The notes under the pieces: model-generated
What the model saw: only the letters and a program-made list of their open reading frames with translations
What the model was told of the DNA's origin: nothing
Databases searched by the model: none
Translations under genes and position numbers: made by a program
Assembly: GCA_040779345.1 (NCBI GenBank)
Contig: JBFONU010000011.1
Coordinates: 1-64,000 of the forward strand
Source: Thalassotalea_H sp040779345
Lineage (GTDB): Bacteria > Pseudomonadota > Gammaproteobacteria > Enterobacterales > Alteromonadaceae
Direction of reading: 5' to 3'
DNA: 64,000 nt
In this document: positions 36,697-45,112 of the stretch, in pieces
Layout of the letters: each line of letters begins with the position of its first letter
How positions within the stretch are numbered: the stretch's first letter is position 1

Positions 36697-37146
36697 ATGC
36701 AGTTTTCAGATAATACGCTCAAGTTGTTATTTGCTATTTTTTCAATAGTTATGTTCAGTTTGTATAGTAGTTCTATTTTTATCACAGGAGAGGCTAAAAC
36801 CTATCAATTTATTCTTGCGCTCTCTGGTGCCTTGTATTCATATAAATTCTCAGATATTTACAAATCTAACAATTCGATAGAAAACCTAATTAAAAGAAAG
36901 GATGGAAAGCTTGAGATATGCTCTATAAAGTTATTTCCATTTGCTAATAAATTAAGAGTTGAGTTAATTGAGGTGAGCCGTATTTCTATTGCAAGTATTG
37001 GGAAAAACTGGCTTTCAATAATCATTGATGGCAATGGAAACGGTTTTGACTTTCAATTACTTGGTTCGAAAGATGATATTGAGACTCATATTAAATCGCT
37101 TCTGTTGGAGCAAGAAGCCTCTAAAATTGATTTTCGGCACACCTAA
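36697..37146 (+). CDS. Cassette-borne small membrane protein of unknown function
   Basis: 149 aa with two N-terminal membrane helices (about residues 8-28 and 33-50) and a soluble C-terminal part with alternating hydrophobic residues (KLEICSIKLFPF, RISIASIGKNWLSIIIDGNG), suggesting a small beta domain. I do not recognise it. It is flanked by attC-like sequences on both sides, and its stop codon lies within the R''-like box of the second one, typical of integron cassettes. AAGGA lies 10 bp before the ATG. Confidence 0.6.
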   Translation: MQFSDNTLKLLFAIFSIVMFSLYSSSIFITGEAKTYQFILALSGALYSYKFSDIYKSNNSIENLIKRKDGKLEICSIKLFPFANKLRVELIEVSRISIASIGKNWLSIIIDGNGNGFDFQLLGSKDDIETHIKSLLLEQEASKIDFRHT

Positions 37147-37240
37147 CAAGCCATTCCAACGGGCTAAAAACAGTTGGCTCGGTTCCGCAACGCGACACAA
37201 TTTTAGCAAACTATTATTAGCCTCTTTATGGGGATTAATT
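37141..37240 (+). repeat. attC-like integron recombination site 2
   Basis: ACCTAAC (R'' consensus RYYYAAC) overlaps the stop of the preceding gene. It is followed by AAGCCATTCCAACGGGCTAA, the arm AACAGTTGGCT, a loop GGTTCCGCAACGCG, the roughly complementary TTTTAGCAAACTATT, and TTAGCC near the end. The terminal R' box is worn (GATTAAT). Confidence 0.7.
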
Positions 37241-37301
37241 TCTATCAGTTTTTATTTTCTGCGTTTATTATACTTTAATACAATCAACAGCCGGTGTCAC
37301 A

Positions 37302-38861
37302 ATGAACGATAATGCTTTTTCTGAAGAGTCGGAACACAAACTAAATTTACGTAATTTGGAGTTAAGTGATTTTGCTGATTTAAAAGAAATGATGGAAATT
37401 GTTTACCCTGATATGGGAGGAGCGGGTCCTGAGAAAAAATTTAAAGCTCAGCTATCAACTTTCCCAGAAGGGCAAATATGTATAGAAGATCACGGCAAAG
37501 TGATCGCTGCAGCATTTTCTCTTGTTGTAGATTATGAAAAGTTTGGCGATCACCATACCTACGAAGAAATCACCGGAGATGCCTATCTCACCACTCACGA
37601 CCCCTTGGGAGATGTATTGTATGGTGCTGAAGTAGTCGTTCATCCAGATTATCAGGGTATGCGACTAGGCAGGCGATTATATGAAGCCAGAAAAGAACTT
37701 TGCCAAAACTTAAATCTCAAATTTATTGTCGCGGGTGGTCGTATACCCAACTATCAAAATCATGCAAAAGAAATGTCACCTCAAAAGTATATTGAGCGGG
37801 TTAAAAAGAAAGAAATTTATGATCCCATTTTAACCTTTCAACTTTCTAATGATTTTGAAGTACGGCGTGTTCTTAGCAAATATTTACCTGAAGACAAAGA
37901 ATCGAAAGGTTATGCCACGCTGCTGGAGTGGACCAATTTATATTACGATGATGAAAAAGCACCTTTGTTTGGTGCAGTTAAAAAGTCGGCAAGAATCGGC
38001 TGTGTTCAATGGCAAATGAGACCACTTAAGTCTGTAGATGAGCTTATTCAGCAAGTCGAATTTTTTATTGATGCACTTTCTGATTATCAATGTGATTTAG
38101 CGTTGTTACCCGAATTTTTTAATGCGCCCTTGATGGGGATTGAAACACATCAAGACTCAATTGATTCAATTAAAGCATTGTCAGAATTCTCTGATGAAAT
38201 TATTGAAGCTATTTCGCGTTTAGCGGTTAGTTATAATATCAATATCATTGCTGGTTCATTACCTGTTATGGAGGATAATCAGTTATATAACGTCTCCTAT
38301 TTTTGTCGCCGAGATGGAACACAGGAAGCGCAATATAAAATTCATCCTACGCCACATGAAAAACGCGCTTGGATCATGCAGGGTGGTGACAAGCTAAATG
38401 TTTTTGATACGGATTTTGGCAAAATAGGTATTTTAATTTGCTATGATATTGAATTTCCTGAACTTGCCAGGCTTCAATCTGAAAAAGGTATGCAATTATT
38501 ATTTGTTCCTTTTTGGACAGACACTAAGAACGCTTATCTTAGGGTTCGTTGTTGCGCACAAGCTCGCGCGATTGAAAATGAATGTTATGTTGCAATAGCA
38601 GGTAGTGTTGGTAATTTACCTAAGGTAGATGGTGCTGACATTCAATATGCTCAATCTGCGGTTTTTTCCCCCTCAGACTTCTCGTTTCCTCATGACGCTA
38701 TCATGGCTGAAACAACACCCAATACAGAAATGACATTAATTGTTGATCTTGATTTAGAAAAACTCAGTACGCTACAAAATGAAGGCTCTGTCAGAAATTA
38801 TTTAGATAGACGACGAGATTTATATCGAATAAATTGGCTTGGCAGTAAAGACGAAAAATAA
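37302..38861 (+). CDS. Fused GNAT acetyltransferase and carbon-nitrogen hydrolase
   Basis: 519 aa. Residues 10-200 are a GNAT domain with the acetyl-CoA loop VVVHPDYQGMRLGRRLY (about 111-127). Residues 228-510 are a nitrilase-superfamily domain with the full triad: Glu271 in LLPEFF, Lys346 in AQYKIHPTPHEK and Cys380 in ILICYDIEFPE. Such bifunctional proteins are known in marine and other bacteria, but their substrate is not established; an amide released or acetylated by the same polypeptide is plausible. It lies in the cassette block, 155 bp after the previous gene, and is unusually long for a cassette. Confidence 0.85.
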   Translation: MNDNAFSEESEHKLNLRNLELSDFADLKEMMEIVYPDMGGAGPEKKFKAQLSTFPEGQICIEDHGKVIAAAFSLVVDYEKFGDHHTYEEITGDAYLTTHDPLGDVLYGAEVVVHPDYQGMRLGRRLYEARKELCQNLNLKFIVAGGRIPNYQNHAKEMSPQKYIERVKKKEIYDPILTFQLSNDFEVRRVLSKYLPEDKESKGYATLLEWTNLYYDDEKAPLFGAVKKSARIGCVQWQMRPLKSVDELIQQVEFFIDALSDYQCDLALLPEFFNAPLMGIETHQDSIDSIKALSEFSDEIIEAISRLAVSYNINIIAGSLPVMEDNQLYNVSYFCRRDGTQEAQYKIHPTPHEKRAWIMQGGDKLNVFDTDFGKIGILICYDIEFPELARLQSEKGMQLLFVPFWTDTKNAYLRVRCCAQARAIENECYVAIAGSVGNLPKVDGADIQYAQSAVFSPSDFSFPHDAIMAETTPNTEMTLIVDLDLEKLSTLQNEGSVRNYLDRRRDLYRINWLGSKDEK

Positions 38862-39008
38862 CAAAGCGTTGCACGTTATACCAAATGAACATGTAAACGC
38901 GGCGCTATTTTTAATCGGAGCACTTGGTGCGTATCTAGCATTAAGGAACATGAAATTTTGTCAATATTTACTTAGCAATCAAATGTGCTGTATTAGGAGC
39001 AAAGGGTT

Positions 39009-39872
39009 TTGGATAGCATCGAAGTCAGTTTAGTTAATTCGTTTACTTATAATGGGAAAGGAGGGAACCCTGCGGGTGTTGTGTTTAATGCTGATAAATT
39101 ATCTGATGCTCAAAAACTAAAAATTGCCCACGCCGTAGGATATTCAGAAACGGCTTTTGTTTCCAGCGATGACGAAGCTGATTATGAAGTCTCTTTCTTT
39201 ACTACAACAGGAGAAGTTGACTTTTGCGGTCACGCAACGTTGGCTACTTTTTCCACAATGTACCAAAAGGGTATCCTTACAGCGGGTACTTATCTTCAAC
39301 GCACAAAAGCTGGCATGCTGTCAGTGTATGTTGAATCTAGTGGCAAGGTAATAATGGAACAACAGTTACCTAAAAAAATTGATCGTTTTTCATACCAAGA
39401 AATTTCAGATGTTATTGGTATTGATAGCAATATCCTTCAAAAAACCAACTTACCTATTGAAGTTATTTCAACAGGGCTACCCGATGTGATTATTCCAGTC
39501 CCTAATGGTTATTTAGATATAATACAGCCGAATGATAGTTGTATCGCTGATTTTTGCAGAAAACATAAAGTCGTTGGTTTTCATGTTTTTGAGCTTTGTG
39601 ACCCCGAAAGAAAGATCACTGCTAGCTGTCGTAATTTTGCTCCTTTATTTGGTATCTCTGAAGAATCAGCCACTGGTACTTCAAATGGAGCTTTAGCATG
39701 CTACCTTACCGAGCACTTAGCTTTAGGGAATAATTATGTCTTTGAGCAAGGTAGAGCTATGAATTGTACTTCAATAATTACAGCATCTGTTCAATTGAAA
39801 GCGTCAAAGATTATAAATGTAAAGGTTGGTGGTTTTGCAAATACTATCGGTTCTGTCGTTATTAGCGTATAA
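39009..39872 (+). CDS. PhzF-family isomerase/epimerase-like protein
   Basis: 287 aa with the PhzF/DapF-like double fold. Diagnostic segments are NSFTYNGKGGNPAGVV (about residues 10-25), the catalytic-Glu region GYSETAFV, and VDFCGHATLATFS. PhzF relatives isomerise small metabolites; the substrate here is unknown. Translation apparently starts at TTG 39009 after AGGAG with an 8-bp gap. It belongs to the same-strand cassette block. The sequence after its stop contains AACAAGCT and, 18 bp on, AGCTTGTT, a possible worn attC remnant. Confidence 0.82.
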   Translation: MDSIEVSLVNSFTYNGKGGNPAGVVFNADKLSDAQKLKIAHAVGYSETAFVSSDDEADYEVSFFTTTGEVDFCGHATLATFSTMYQKGILTAGTYLQRTKAGMLSVYVESSGKVIMEQQLPKKIDRFSYQEISDVIGIDSNILQKTNLPIEVISTGLPDVIIPVPNGYLDIIQPNDSCIADFCRKHKVVGFHVFELCDPERKITASCRNFAPLFGISEESATGTSNGALACYLTEHLALGNNYVFEQGRAMNCTSIITASVQLKASKIINVKVGGFANTIGSVVISV

Positions 39873-40006
39873 CAAGCTATAGACGAGACTGTTATCAGCT
39901 TGTTCCATTTAGCTATGTATTGTAATTTTAATATTATTATCAATGCTAAACTAAGAGTTATTTAGCTGTAAATATACAAAGTTCAATTAGATTTTGGAGT
40001 GTAACA

Positions 40007-40207
40007 ATGTCATCAGACAAAAACAGTAAAAACAAATCTAAATCAAATAAAGTTGGTGTTGGTATAGCCCTTGGTGTAGGCGTTGGCATAGCTATTGGGA
40101 CTTCAATGGGGAATGTTGGTGCTGGTCTGGCTATTGGAATAGCAATAGGTGTTGCTTTTTGGGTGAGTATGCAAAAAAAAGAAGACTCTGAAAAAAATGA
40201 CCAGTAG
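40007..40207 (+). CDS. Glycine-zipper small membrane peptide
   Basis: 66 aa. A lysine/serine-rich N-terminus (1-16) is followed by one long hydrophobic segment (about 17-54) with Gly every third or fourth residue (VGVGIALGVGVGIAIG, then GAGLAIGIAIG), and an acidic-basic tail. This GxxxG/glycine-zipper pattern favours helix packing and membrane oligomers. No family assignment. GGAG is placed 8 bp before the ATG, and the gene lies among the same-strand cassettes. It might be a phage- or toxin-like membrane peptide, which is only a guess. Confidence 0.65.
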   Translation: MSSDKNSKNKSKSNKVGVGIALGVGVGIAIGTSMGNVGAGLAIGIAIGVAFWVSMQKKEDSEKNDQ

Positions 40208-40442
40208 ATAGTGTTATTAAGCTATATAATCCGCTGCTTTGCGATGACTACTAACTGTTATCTGCTTTCGTATTTCAAGATTTATGCGAATATTGATTAG
40301 TTGCTGAGCAAAGAGTAATGACTTTCTTAAATATGGTGGATTAAATGGAATTAACTCAATATTAAAAGTTCAGAGTCATAATGTTTGCTGTGATAACGCC
40401 ACTAATTTTACATATTTACACTGTATTATTTGGAGTATTAGA

Positions 40443-40979
40443 TTGAGTAAAGAAATCATCGATTTTTGGTTCTCTGAATTAGAGCCTAGCCAATGGTGGA
40501 AAAAGGATCTGGAGTTTGACTCAATGGTTCAACGTCGTTTTGGTCAGCGGCATCAGCAAGCTCAAGCTGGCGAATTATTTCAATGGCGTGAAAACGCAAA
40601 AGGTAGTCTTGCCGAAATTATTATTCTCGACCAATTCTCTAGAAATATATATCGTGACAAGCCAGAATCATTTGCTTGTGATCCTCTAGCTTTGGCATTA
40701 GCTCAATTTGCAATTGCTAATGGTTTTGACGCTGAGCTTTCTATGACAGAGCGTGGTTTTCTTTATTTACCGTTTATGCACAGTGAATCAGCGTTAATTC
40801 ACGTAGAAGCAGTCAAACTTTATCAGGCACTTGGTAATCAAGATAATCTGGATTTTGAATACAAACATAAGGCCATCATTGACAGGTTTGGTCGCTACCC
40901 GCATCGAAATAACATTTTAGGTCGTACCTCAACAGAGGAAGAAATGGAATTCTTGAAACAGCCCAATTCAAGCTTTTAA
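40443..40979 (+). CDS. DUF924 family protein
   Basis: The 178-aa helical, TPR-like protein matches DUF924: it starts IIDFWFSELEPSQWWKK, then FDSMVQRRFG, ILDQFSRNIYRDKP, GFLYLPFMHSESA and FGRYPHRNNILGR. The function is not known; these proteins are common in bacteria and in integron cassettes. It uses TTG at 40443, with GGAG 7 bp upstream. An attC-like palindrome follows within a few bases of the stop. Confidence 0.87.
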   Translation: MSKEIIDFWFSELEPSQWWKKDLEFDSMVQRRFGQRHQQAQAGELFQWRENAKGSLAEIIILDQFSRNIYRDKPESFACDPLALALAQFAIANGFDAELSMTERGFLYLPFMHSESALIHVEAVKLYQALGNQDNLDFEYKHKAIIDRFGRYPHRNNILGRTSTEEEMEFLKQPNSSF

Positions 40980-40982
40980 TAT

Positions 40983-41086
40983 AGTAACATAGCAAGCCTG
41001 TTTAAACGGAACTAAAACAGTTGGCTTTGTTTCACTTTCTGTATATTGTATCCAAAAATTTGAGTTCGCTTATTGCGTCGTTATAA
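40983..41086 (+). repeat. attC-like integron recombination site 3
   Basis: AGTAAC precedes AGCAAGCCTGTTTAAACGG and the arm AACAGTTGGCT, which is identical to that in site 2. The opposite arm, TTGTATCCAAAAATT, is weaker. The site ends TGCGTCGTTATAAG, resembling GCGTTRRRY-type ends. It occupies the whole gap between the DUF924 gene and the flavin reductase gene. Confidence 0.6.
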
Positions 41087-41101
41087 GTATTGGAGATATA
41101 T

Positions 41102-41734
41102 TTGAATATTCTGCTGGTAAGTTGTAGCCAAAGAGATAATTCTAAAAGTTTAGAAGTGTCAAAATTTATAAAAACCAACATATTAAATGGCATGGAAGGA
41201 GTTAAGTCTTCAATATTAGATTTGTCGATATATCCTTTTTTATTAGATCATTATGGTACAGGAAGAGATGATTTAATTTCCTTAGCTAGTAATAAAGCTG
41301 AAGTGTTAGGGCAGTTGTTTGCCTGTGATGCCATCGTTTTTATTGTTCCTGAGTGGGGCGGAATGATCCCTCCGGCACTTGTAAATTTATTACTCTTGAC
41401 AGCTAACGGCTCCGCTAATGGTTTGCCCTTAGGTCACAAACCAGCATTTGCTATTGGTGTTTCTTCCTCCAGTGGTGGCAGTAACCCTATTTCGTTATTA
41501 AAAGGGTATGCAGCAAAAAATAGCCACCTCACTTGGTTACCGTTACATGCAATTATTCAAAATGTAAGTGACTTTTTAGAGCAAAAGTGGGCGCCAACAC
41601 TTGATAATAGATATTCGGAGGTTCAATCACGTTTGTTAACTGGCTTAAGGAGTTTAACTATCTATGCTAACCAGTTAGCTTCTGTTAGGGAGGAGTTAGT
41701 CGCCTTATCAAAAGAGCACCCTTTTGGTCAATGA
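41102..41734 (+). CDS. NADPH-dependent FMN reductase-like flavoprotein
   Basis: 210 aa with a flavodoxin-like fold of the NADPH-FMN reductase type: phosphate-binding NILLVSCSQRDNSKSLE at the N-terminus, VFIVPEWGGMIPPALVNLLL (about residues 80-100) and a C-terminal helical tail. It probably reduces quinones, FMN or dyes. I set the start at TTG 41102, because GGAG lies 6 bp upstream; the in-frame TTG at 41090 overlaps that site. It is bounded by attC-like sites on both sides, a textbook cassette layout. Confidence 0.8.
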   Translation: MNILLVSCSQRDNSKSLEVSKFIKTNILNGMEGVKSSILDLSIYPFLLDHYGTGRDDLISLASNKAEVLGQLFACDAIVFIVPEWGGMIPPALVNLLLLTANGSANGLPLGHKPAFAIGVSSSSGGSNPISLLKGYAAKNSHLTWLPLHAIIQNVSDFLEQKWAPTLDNRYSEVQSRLLTGLRSLTIYANQLASVREELVALSKEHPFGQ

Positions 41735-41740
41735 AATACT

Positions 41741-41840
41741 TATAACTAGCAAATTAACCAGAACAAATTACGGTTGGTATTTTTCGCCTATCTCGCTTAT
41801 TCTATCCAACTACAATTTGCATCTTAACAGGGCGTTTTAA
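41741..41840 (+). repeat. attC-like integron recombination site 4
   Basis: TATAACTAGCAAATTAACC opens the site. The arm ACGGTTGGTA and the partly complementary ATCCAACTAC enclose a loop with CGCC and TCTCGC. It closes with GGGCGTT (41830-41836), a common attC 3' end. It fills the gap between two cassette genes. Confidence 0.65.
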
Positions 41841-41855
41841 TTTCAAGGAAGGTTT

Positions 41856-42173
41856 ATGATTTATTCGACTACCGAGTCTATTCCGGGTAAAGAGATAGAA
41901 GAAATAGTAGGTATTGTTACCGGTAATGTTGTTCAAGCAAAGCATATTGGTCGTGATATTATGGCTGGTTTAAAAAGTATTGTTGGTGGAGAAATTCGCG
42001 GATATACCGAAATGCTAACAGATGCTCGAGACATAGCCGTTTCTCGTTTAATTGATAATGCTCGTGAAAAAGAAGCTGATGCCGTTGTTGGTATTCGTTT
42101 TACCACAAGTACAATAATGGATGGTTCATCTGAAATCATGGTTTTTGGTACAGCGGTTAAATTAAAAAGCTAA
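41856..42173 (+). CDS. YbjQ/DUF74 (UPF0145) family protein
   Basis: The 105-aa protein covers the whole YbjQ fold: STTESIPGKEIEEIVGIVTG, then AGLKSIVGGEIRGYTEMLTDARDIA, and ADAVVGIRFTTS. YbjQ-like proteins form pentamers with unknown function and are frequent integron cassettes. A strong AAGGAAGG precedes the ATG. The stop overlaps the start of the next attC-like site. Confidence 0.9.
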   Translation: MIYSTTESIPGKEIEEIVGIVTGNVVQAKHIGRDIMAGLKSIVGGEIRGYTEMLTDARDIAVSRLIDNAREKEADAVVGIRFTTSTIMDGSSEIMVFGTAVKLKS

Positions 42174-42251
42174 CAAACAATTTTATCTGGTTTATTAGAA
42201 TTATTTGCTTTCACTTCGTTAAACATTATAGCCAACAACTATAGCTTAAGG
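42168..42251 (+). repeat. attC-like integron recombination site 5
   Basis: AGCTAACAAAC covers the stop codon of the YbjQ-like gene. The inner part, TTTCACTTCGTTAAACATT followed by TAGCCAAC, closely matches site 1. It runs to CTTAAGG just before the next gene. Its R'' box departs from consensus at one base. Confidence 0.55.
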
Positions 42252-42262
42252 ATAAATTAGTT

Positions 42263-42622
42263 ATGCCGAAAAATTTAAAGTTAAATTATGTGGAATTTCC
42301 AGCTAAGGATCTCGACGCTACAAAGTCGTTTTTTAAAAATGCTTTTGGTTGGTCATTTATTGATTATGGTCCAGATTATACATCCTTCAGTGATGAAGGA
42401 TTAGACGGAGGCTTTTATAGATCAGATTTATCTTCTGTTGCCTCTGACGGGGCTGCATTACTGGTATTGCTAACTGAAGATTTAGAACATACCCAAGCAA
42501 TTGTTGAGTCTTTTGGCGCTCAAATATCTACAGCTATTTTCTCATTTCCTGGTGGACAACGTTTCCATTTTATTGAGCCAAGTGGTAATGAGTTTGCTGT
42601 ATGGTGCTTATCAGACACATAA
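42263..42622 (+). CDS. VOC-superfamily (glyoxalase-like) protein
   Basis: The 119-aa single-chain protein has the two beta-alpha-beta-beta-beta modules of glyoxalase/bleomycin-resistance proteins: LNYVEFPAKDLDATKSFFKNAFGW, YTSFSDEGLDGGFY, and FSFPGGQRFHFIEPSGNEFAVW. Candidate metal ligands are Glu in the first and last strands and His in RFHFIEPSG. The substrate is unknown. It is the last gene of the cassette block; ACATAACAAGGC at its stop looks like the left end of another attC, but no right half follows. Confidence 0.85.
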   Translation: MPKNLKLNYVEFPAKDLDATKSFFKNAFGWSFIDYGPDYTSFSDEGLDGGFYRSDLSSVASDGAALLVLLTEDLEHTQAIVESFGAQISTAIFSFPGGQRFHFIEPSGNEFAVWCLSDT

Positions 42623-42857
42623 CAAGGCAATGTTGCTATTGTATTTAAATGACTTTTTCGGCTTTGAGGTTTTGAAATAATTAAATGCCCACCGCATCAA
42701 TGCTGAAAACATTTGAATAGTTTCTCTCGTCCAAAAACATAGGTGTCATTATTTTGGTTGGTAGTCAATTATACAAATAAAAATCATAACGATTATTCTG
42801 TTAAGCAGATAGTATAAGTAACTATTTTGTAGGATAAAAATTTTTGTTTGATAAAAA

Positions 42858-42934
42858 TGGTCGGAGTGACAAGATTCGAACTTGTGACCTCACGTCCCCC
42901 AGACGCACGCGCTACCAAGCTGCGCTACACCCCG
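42858..42934 (-). tRNA. tRNA-Pro, anticodon GGG
   Basis: Read on the minus strand, the acceptor arm CGGGGTG pairs with CACTCCG and an encoded ACCA end follows. The D arm contains AGCTTGGTAGC and the T arm GTTCGAATC. The anticodon stem TGCGT/ACGTG holds the loop CTGGGGG, which gives anticodon GGG. The 77-nt cloverleaf is complete. It marks the right flank of the accessory block; no duplicated tRNA end was noticed. Confidence 0.95.
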
Positions 42935-43042
42935 TTGCATTGATTTGACGTAAACTTTAGGAGGGATAACAAGTTTACCGTGTGTATCATAATGATTTAA
43001 TGGACTAATGCAATGGAAAAAGTTGGCATTTTTTCTATTCGC

Positions 43043-44743
43043 TTAATTATTCGTCGATTCAGCATTGGCACGCTGCTTAGCGAATCGTTTAATAAAATGA
43101 ACTCCGTCAATCATCAATGGGAAATCAGCACTGATCATTATTGGTGAGGCTAATTCTCTAGAATAACTTTGAAAGTTACCATTTTGATCAATAAACACAG
43201 ATTTATCTTTATTAAACACCATCATACCGTCTTCAACTGTATTGGCTATTACCCGATCTTGCTCGATGTTAACTAAATCTTGGCCAGCGGCGTAATGAGG
43301 GGATGGTATATTACATTTTAGCCAATGATTCATTAATGTCGGTTGTATATCCATGTGGCTGGTTAATTGTTTAATCTCTTTTTCTTTGGTGTTAGGTAAA
43401 ATAAATAACGCTGGCTTGATGGTTAAACTAGTCTCTAATGTGCTGTTACCGACTGAACTGATCCAAATAATGTCTTTTTCGTTTTTATCTTTTTGAGATA
43501 AAAGCAGTGCATCAATGAAAATTTGATATTGATAATGATCAGAAGAAGAAAAGTAATAAACGTGTAGGCCTGGCGATAAATTATTGAGCCGCTGATTGAG
43601 CACTAAACTTGATATATTGTCTAACGAATGGACGTCATCAAAAAGTTTTTCAAAGCCAAAAATTGAATTGTTTAAAGTTTCATTTTTTTCATTACTGCCA
43701 ATAAATGTTAATGAAGAATTTAGCCCTTCATTCGTTAACGCTGAAAATAAGAGGGGCTTTTTATCTTGTACTAAAATCCCTTTTTTATAAATAGAGGGTA
43801 AGCTATACAAGAGATTAAACCAGGCATCTTTAGGTAACGCGTTATCAACATGGTTAGATAACACCAGTTTATTACTTGTTGCGCGTTGGGAAAACTGATG
43901 AGTCTGTTGTTCCGTTAATAGCTGCTCAGTTAATACTAAAATTGCTGACTGCTTGATGTGTTTTTTTTGCTGACACGTTAAAGGCAATAGTGGATAACTT
44001 GGCACTACATCAGTAAACGAAAGCGGTTTATTGCGCCGAGCCATATAATCGACTTGGTCAAACATCCCATACTTTGTCAGTAGGGCTTTAGCCGTTGAAG
44101 GATATGACAGTGGTAGTACAGTATCTTGTCGTAAAATATCGTATTCAAGATTTGCATCAGCCCAAATATGAATAAGGTGGCTAAAAAAGAATGAGGTCAC
44201 TAGGGCTATGATGATAAAACGGGCAAAAATTGTTTTTTGTAACTCCCTTAAGTGTTTCCATGCGTAGTTACTAACGATTAATTGAAACACTAATATTGAT
44301 AAAAACAGCAGTACACTAACAAACCAAAATACACGGCTGTTTTCTTGTATTTGTGTTTGAATTAGCGCGATAATCTGATCACTAGAAGAGGCGTTTAAAT
44401 GATACCCCAGCCTGGTATAAATAAATGCATCAAGTAAAAGTAGTAATAAGCCGAGTGTAAAAATAATAGAAGCAGCGCCTCTAATAAAACGGGTTCTTGG
44501 GTAGATGATGGTTAAAGGAAAAATTATCAATACAAAGCCAATAAAGGTTAAGAAACTCATATGACTTAACCAAGTGGTAATTAAATAAATCTTACCTAAT
44601 GCGGTTTCTGGGCTCGCTTCATTAAATAAATAAAAAGACGACAATAGAATTGCAGCAATGATATTAAAAAATGTAAACCAATGACTCCAACTGACTAAAT
44701 GTAAAAGTCGTTTACTGTAGGTTGTAGAACCAAAAGAAACCAT
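43043..44743 (-). CDS. yejM: YejM/PbgA-like inner-membrane sulfatase-fold protein
   Basis: 566 aa with five membrane helices in the first third and a large periplasmic alkaline-phosphatase/sulfatase-like domain. It follows E. coli YejM closely at the N-terminus: LVSWSHWFTFFNI, SSFYLFNEA, LIIFPLTIIYP, and SHLIHIWADANLEYDI just before the periplasmic part. YejM (PbgA/LapC) senses LPS in the inner membrane and restrains LapB-FtsH turnover of LpxC. I start at ATG 44743; the GTG at 44782 adds 13 polar residues absent from relatives. yejL lies just upstream, as in enterics. Confidence 0.92.
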   Translation of the reverse strand: MVSFGSTTYSKRLLHLVSWSHWFTFFNIIAAILLSSFYLFNEASPETALGKIYLITTWLSHMSFLTFIGFVLIIFPLTIIYPRTRFIRGAASIIFTLGLLLLLLDAFIYTRLGYHLNASSSDQIIALIQTQIQENSRVFWFVSVLLFLSILVFQLIVSNYAWKHLRELQKTIFARFIIIALVTSFFFSHLIHIWADANLEYDILRQDTVLPLSYPSTAKALLTKYGMFDQVDYMARRNKPLSFTDVVPSYPLLPLTCQQKKHIKQSAILVLTEQLLTEQQTHQFSQRATSNKLVLSNHVDNALPKDAWFNLLYSLPSIYKKGILVQDKKPLLFSALTNEGLNSSLTFIGSNEKNETLNNSIFGFEKLFDDVHSLDNISSLVLNQRLNNLSPGLHVYYFSSSDHYQYQIFIDALLLSQKDKNEKDIIWISSVGNSTLETSLTIKPALFILPNTKEKEIKQLTSHMDIQPTLMNHWLKCNIPSPHYAAGQDLVNIEQDRVIANTVEDGMMVFNKDKSVFIDQNGNFQSYSRELASPIMISADFPLMIDGVHFIKRFAKQRANAESTNN

Positions 44744-44822
44744 ATATTGTTTTTCTCTATTTATTATTTTTTCATTCAACACCCTGTGTAGAATGAAGTA
44801 TTATATTGGTTTTATTAACTTT

Positions 44823-45035
44823 TTACTTTATAGACTGTTTTAATGCATTAGTAAAATTATCGACCATAGCAGCACGGTGCTTTTCTGGTATTTCATTATG
44901 AATAATATCTGTAACGGTATTACCTAAACACATTAAGGCGAGATCTGGGGATACTTTTTCAGAAACAAGCACATTTAATAACTCATTAATGATTTTTTCT
45001 ACACGTTCATTCGAATACTTAGATACAATAGGCAT
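44823..45035 (-). CDS. yejL: YejL family protein (DUF1414)
   Basis: The 70-aa helical protein begins MPIVSKYSNERVEKIINELL and continues LALMCLGNTVTDIIH, matching YejL. The function is unknown. ATG 45035 gives the family N-terminus, while the longer reading from 45092 adds unrelated residues. It lies between yejM (80 bp downstream) and the divergent yejK, in the yejK-yejL-yejM order known from enterics. Confidence 0.88.
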   Translation of the reverse strand: MPIVSKYSNERVEKIINELLNVLVSEKVSPDLALMCLGNTVTDIIHNEIPEKHRAAMVDNFTNALKQSIK

Positions 45036-45112
45036 ATAATTTACAACACAGCATTGGATAATTTGAGTTAAGTTTATCAAATGCATCGACAATATAATAC
45101 TGACCTTTAATT

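Noticed and set aside
37025..37312. 95-codon frame across the second attC-like site
   Set aside because: It lies out of frame with the preceding cassette gene and reads through the palindrome; its composition and overlap mark it as spurious.
38839..39033. 64-codon frame overlapping the end of the GNAT-nitrilase gene and the start of the PhzF-like gene
   Set aside because: It starts inside the upstream gene, has no clear ribosome site and no family features, and the real PhzF start with AGGAG lies within it.
42858..42934. tRNA-Pro as attachment site of the accessory block
   Set aside because: No repeat of the tRNA 3' end was noticed at 35.9-36.6 kb or in the 49.8-52 kb region, so integration at this tRNA is not supported.
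36000..43000. Integron integrase gene for the cassette block
   Set aside because: No tyrosine recombinase is encoded here. The one at 50000-51241 is 7 kb away, has its own flanking repeats and lacks visible IntI traits.
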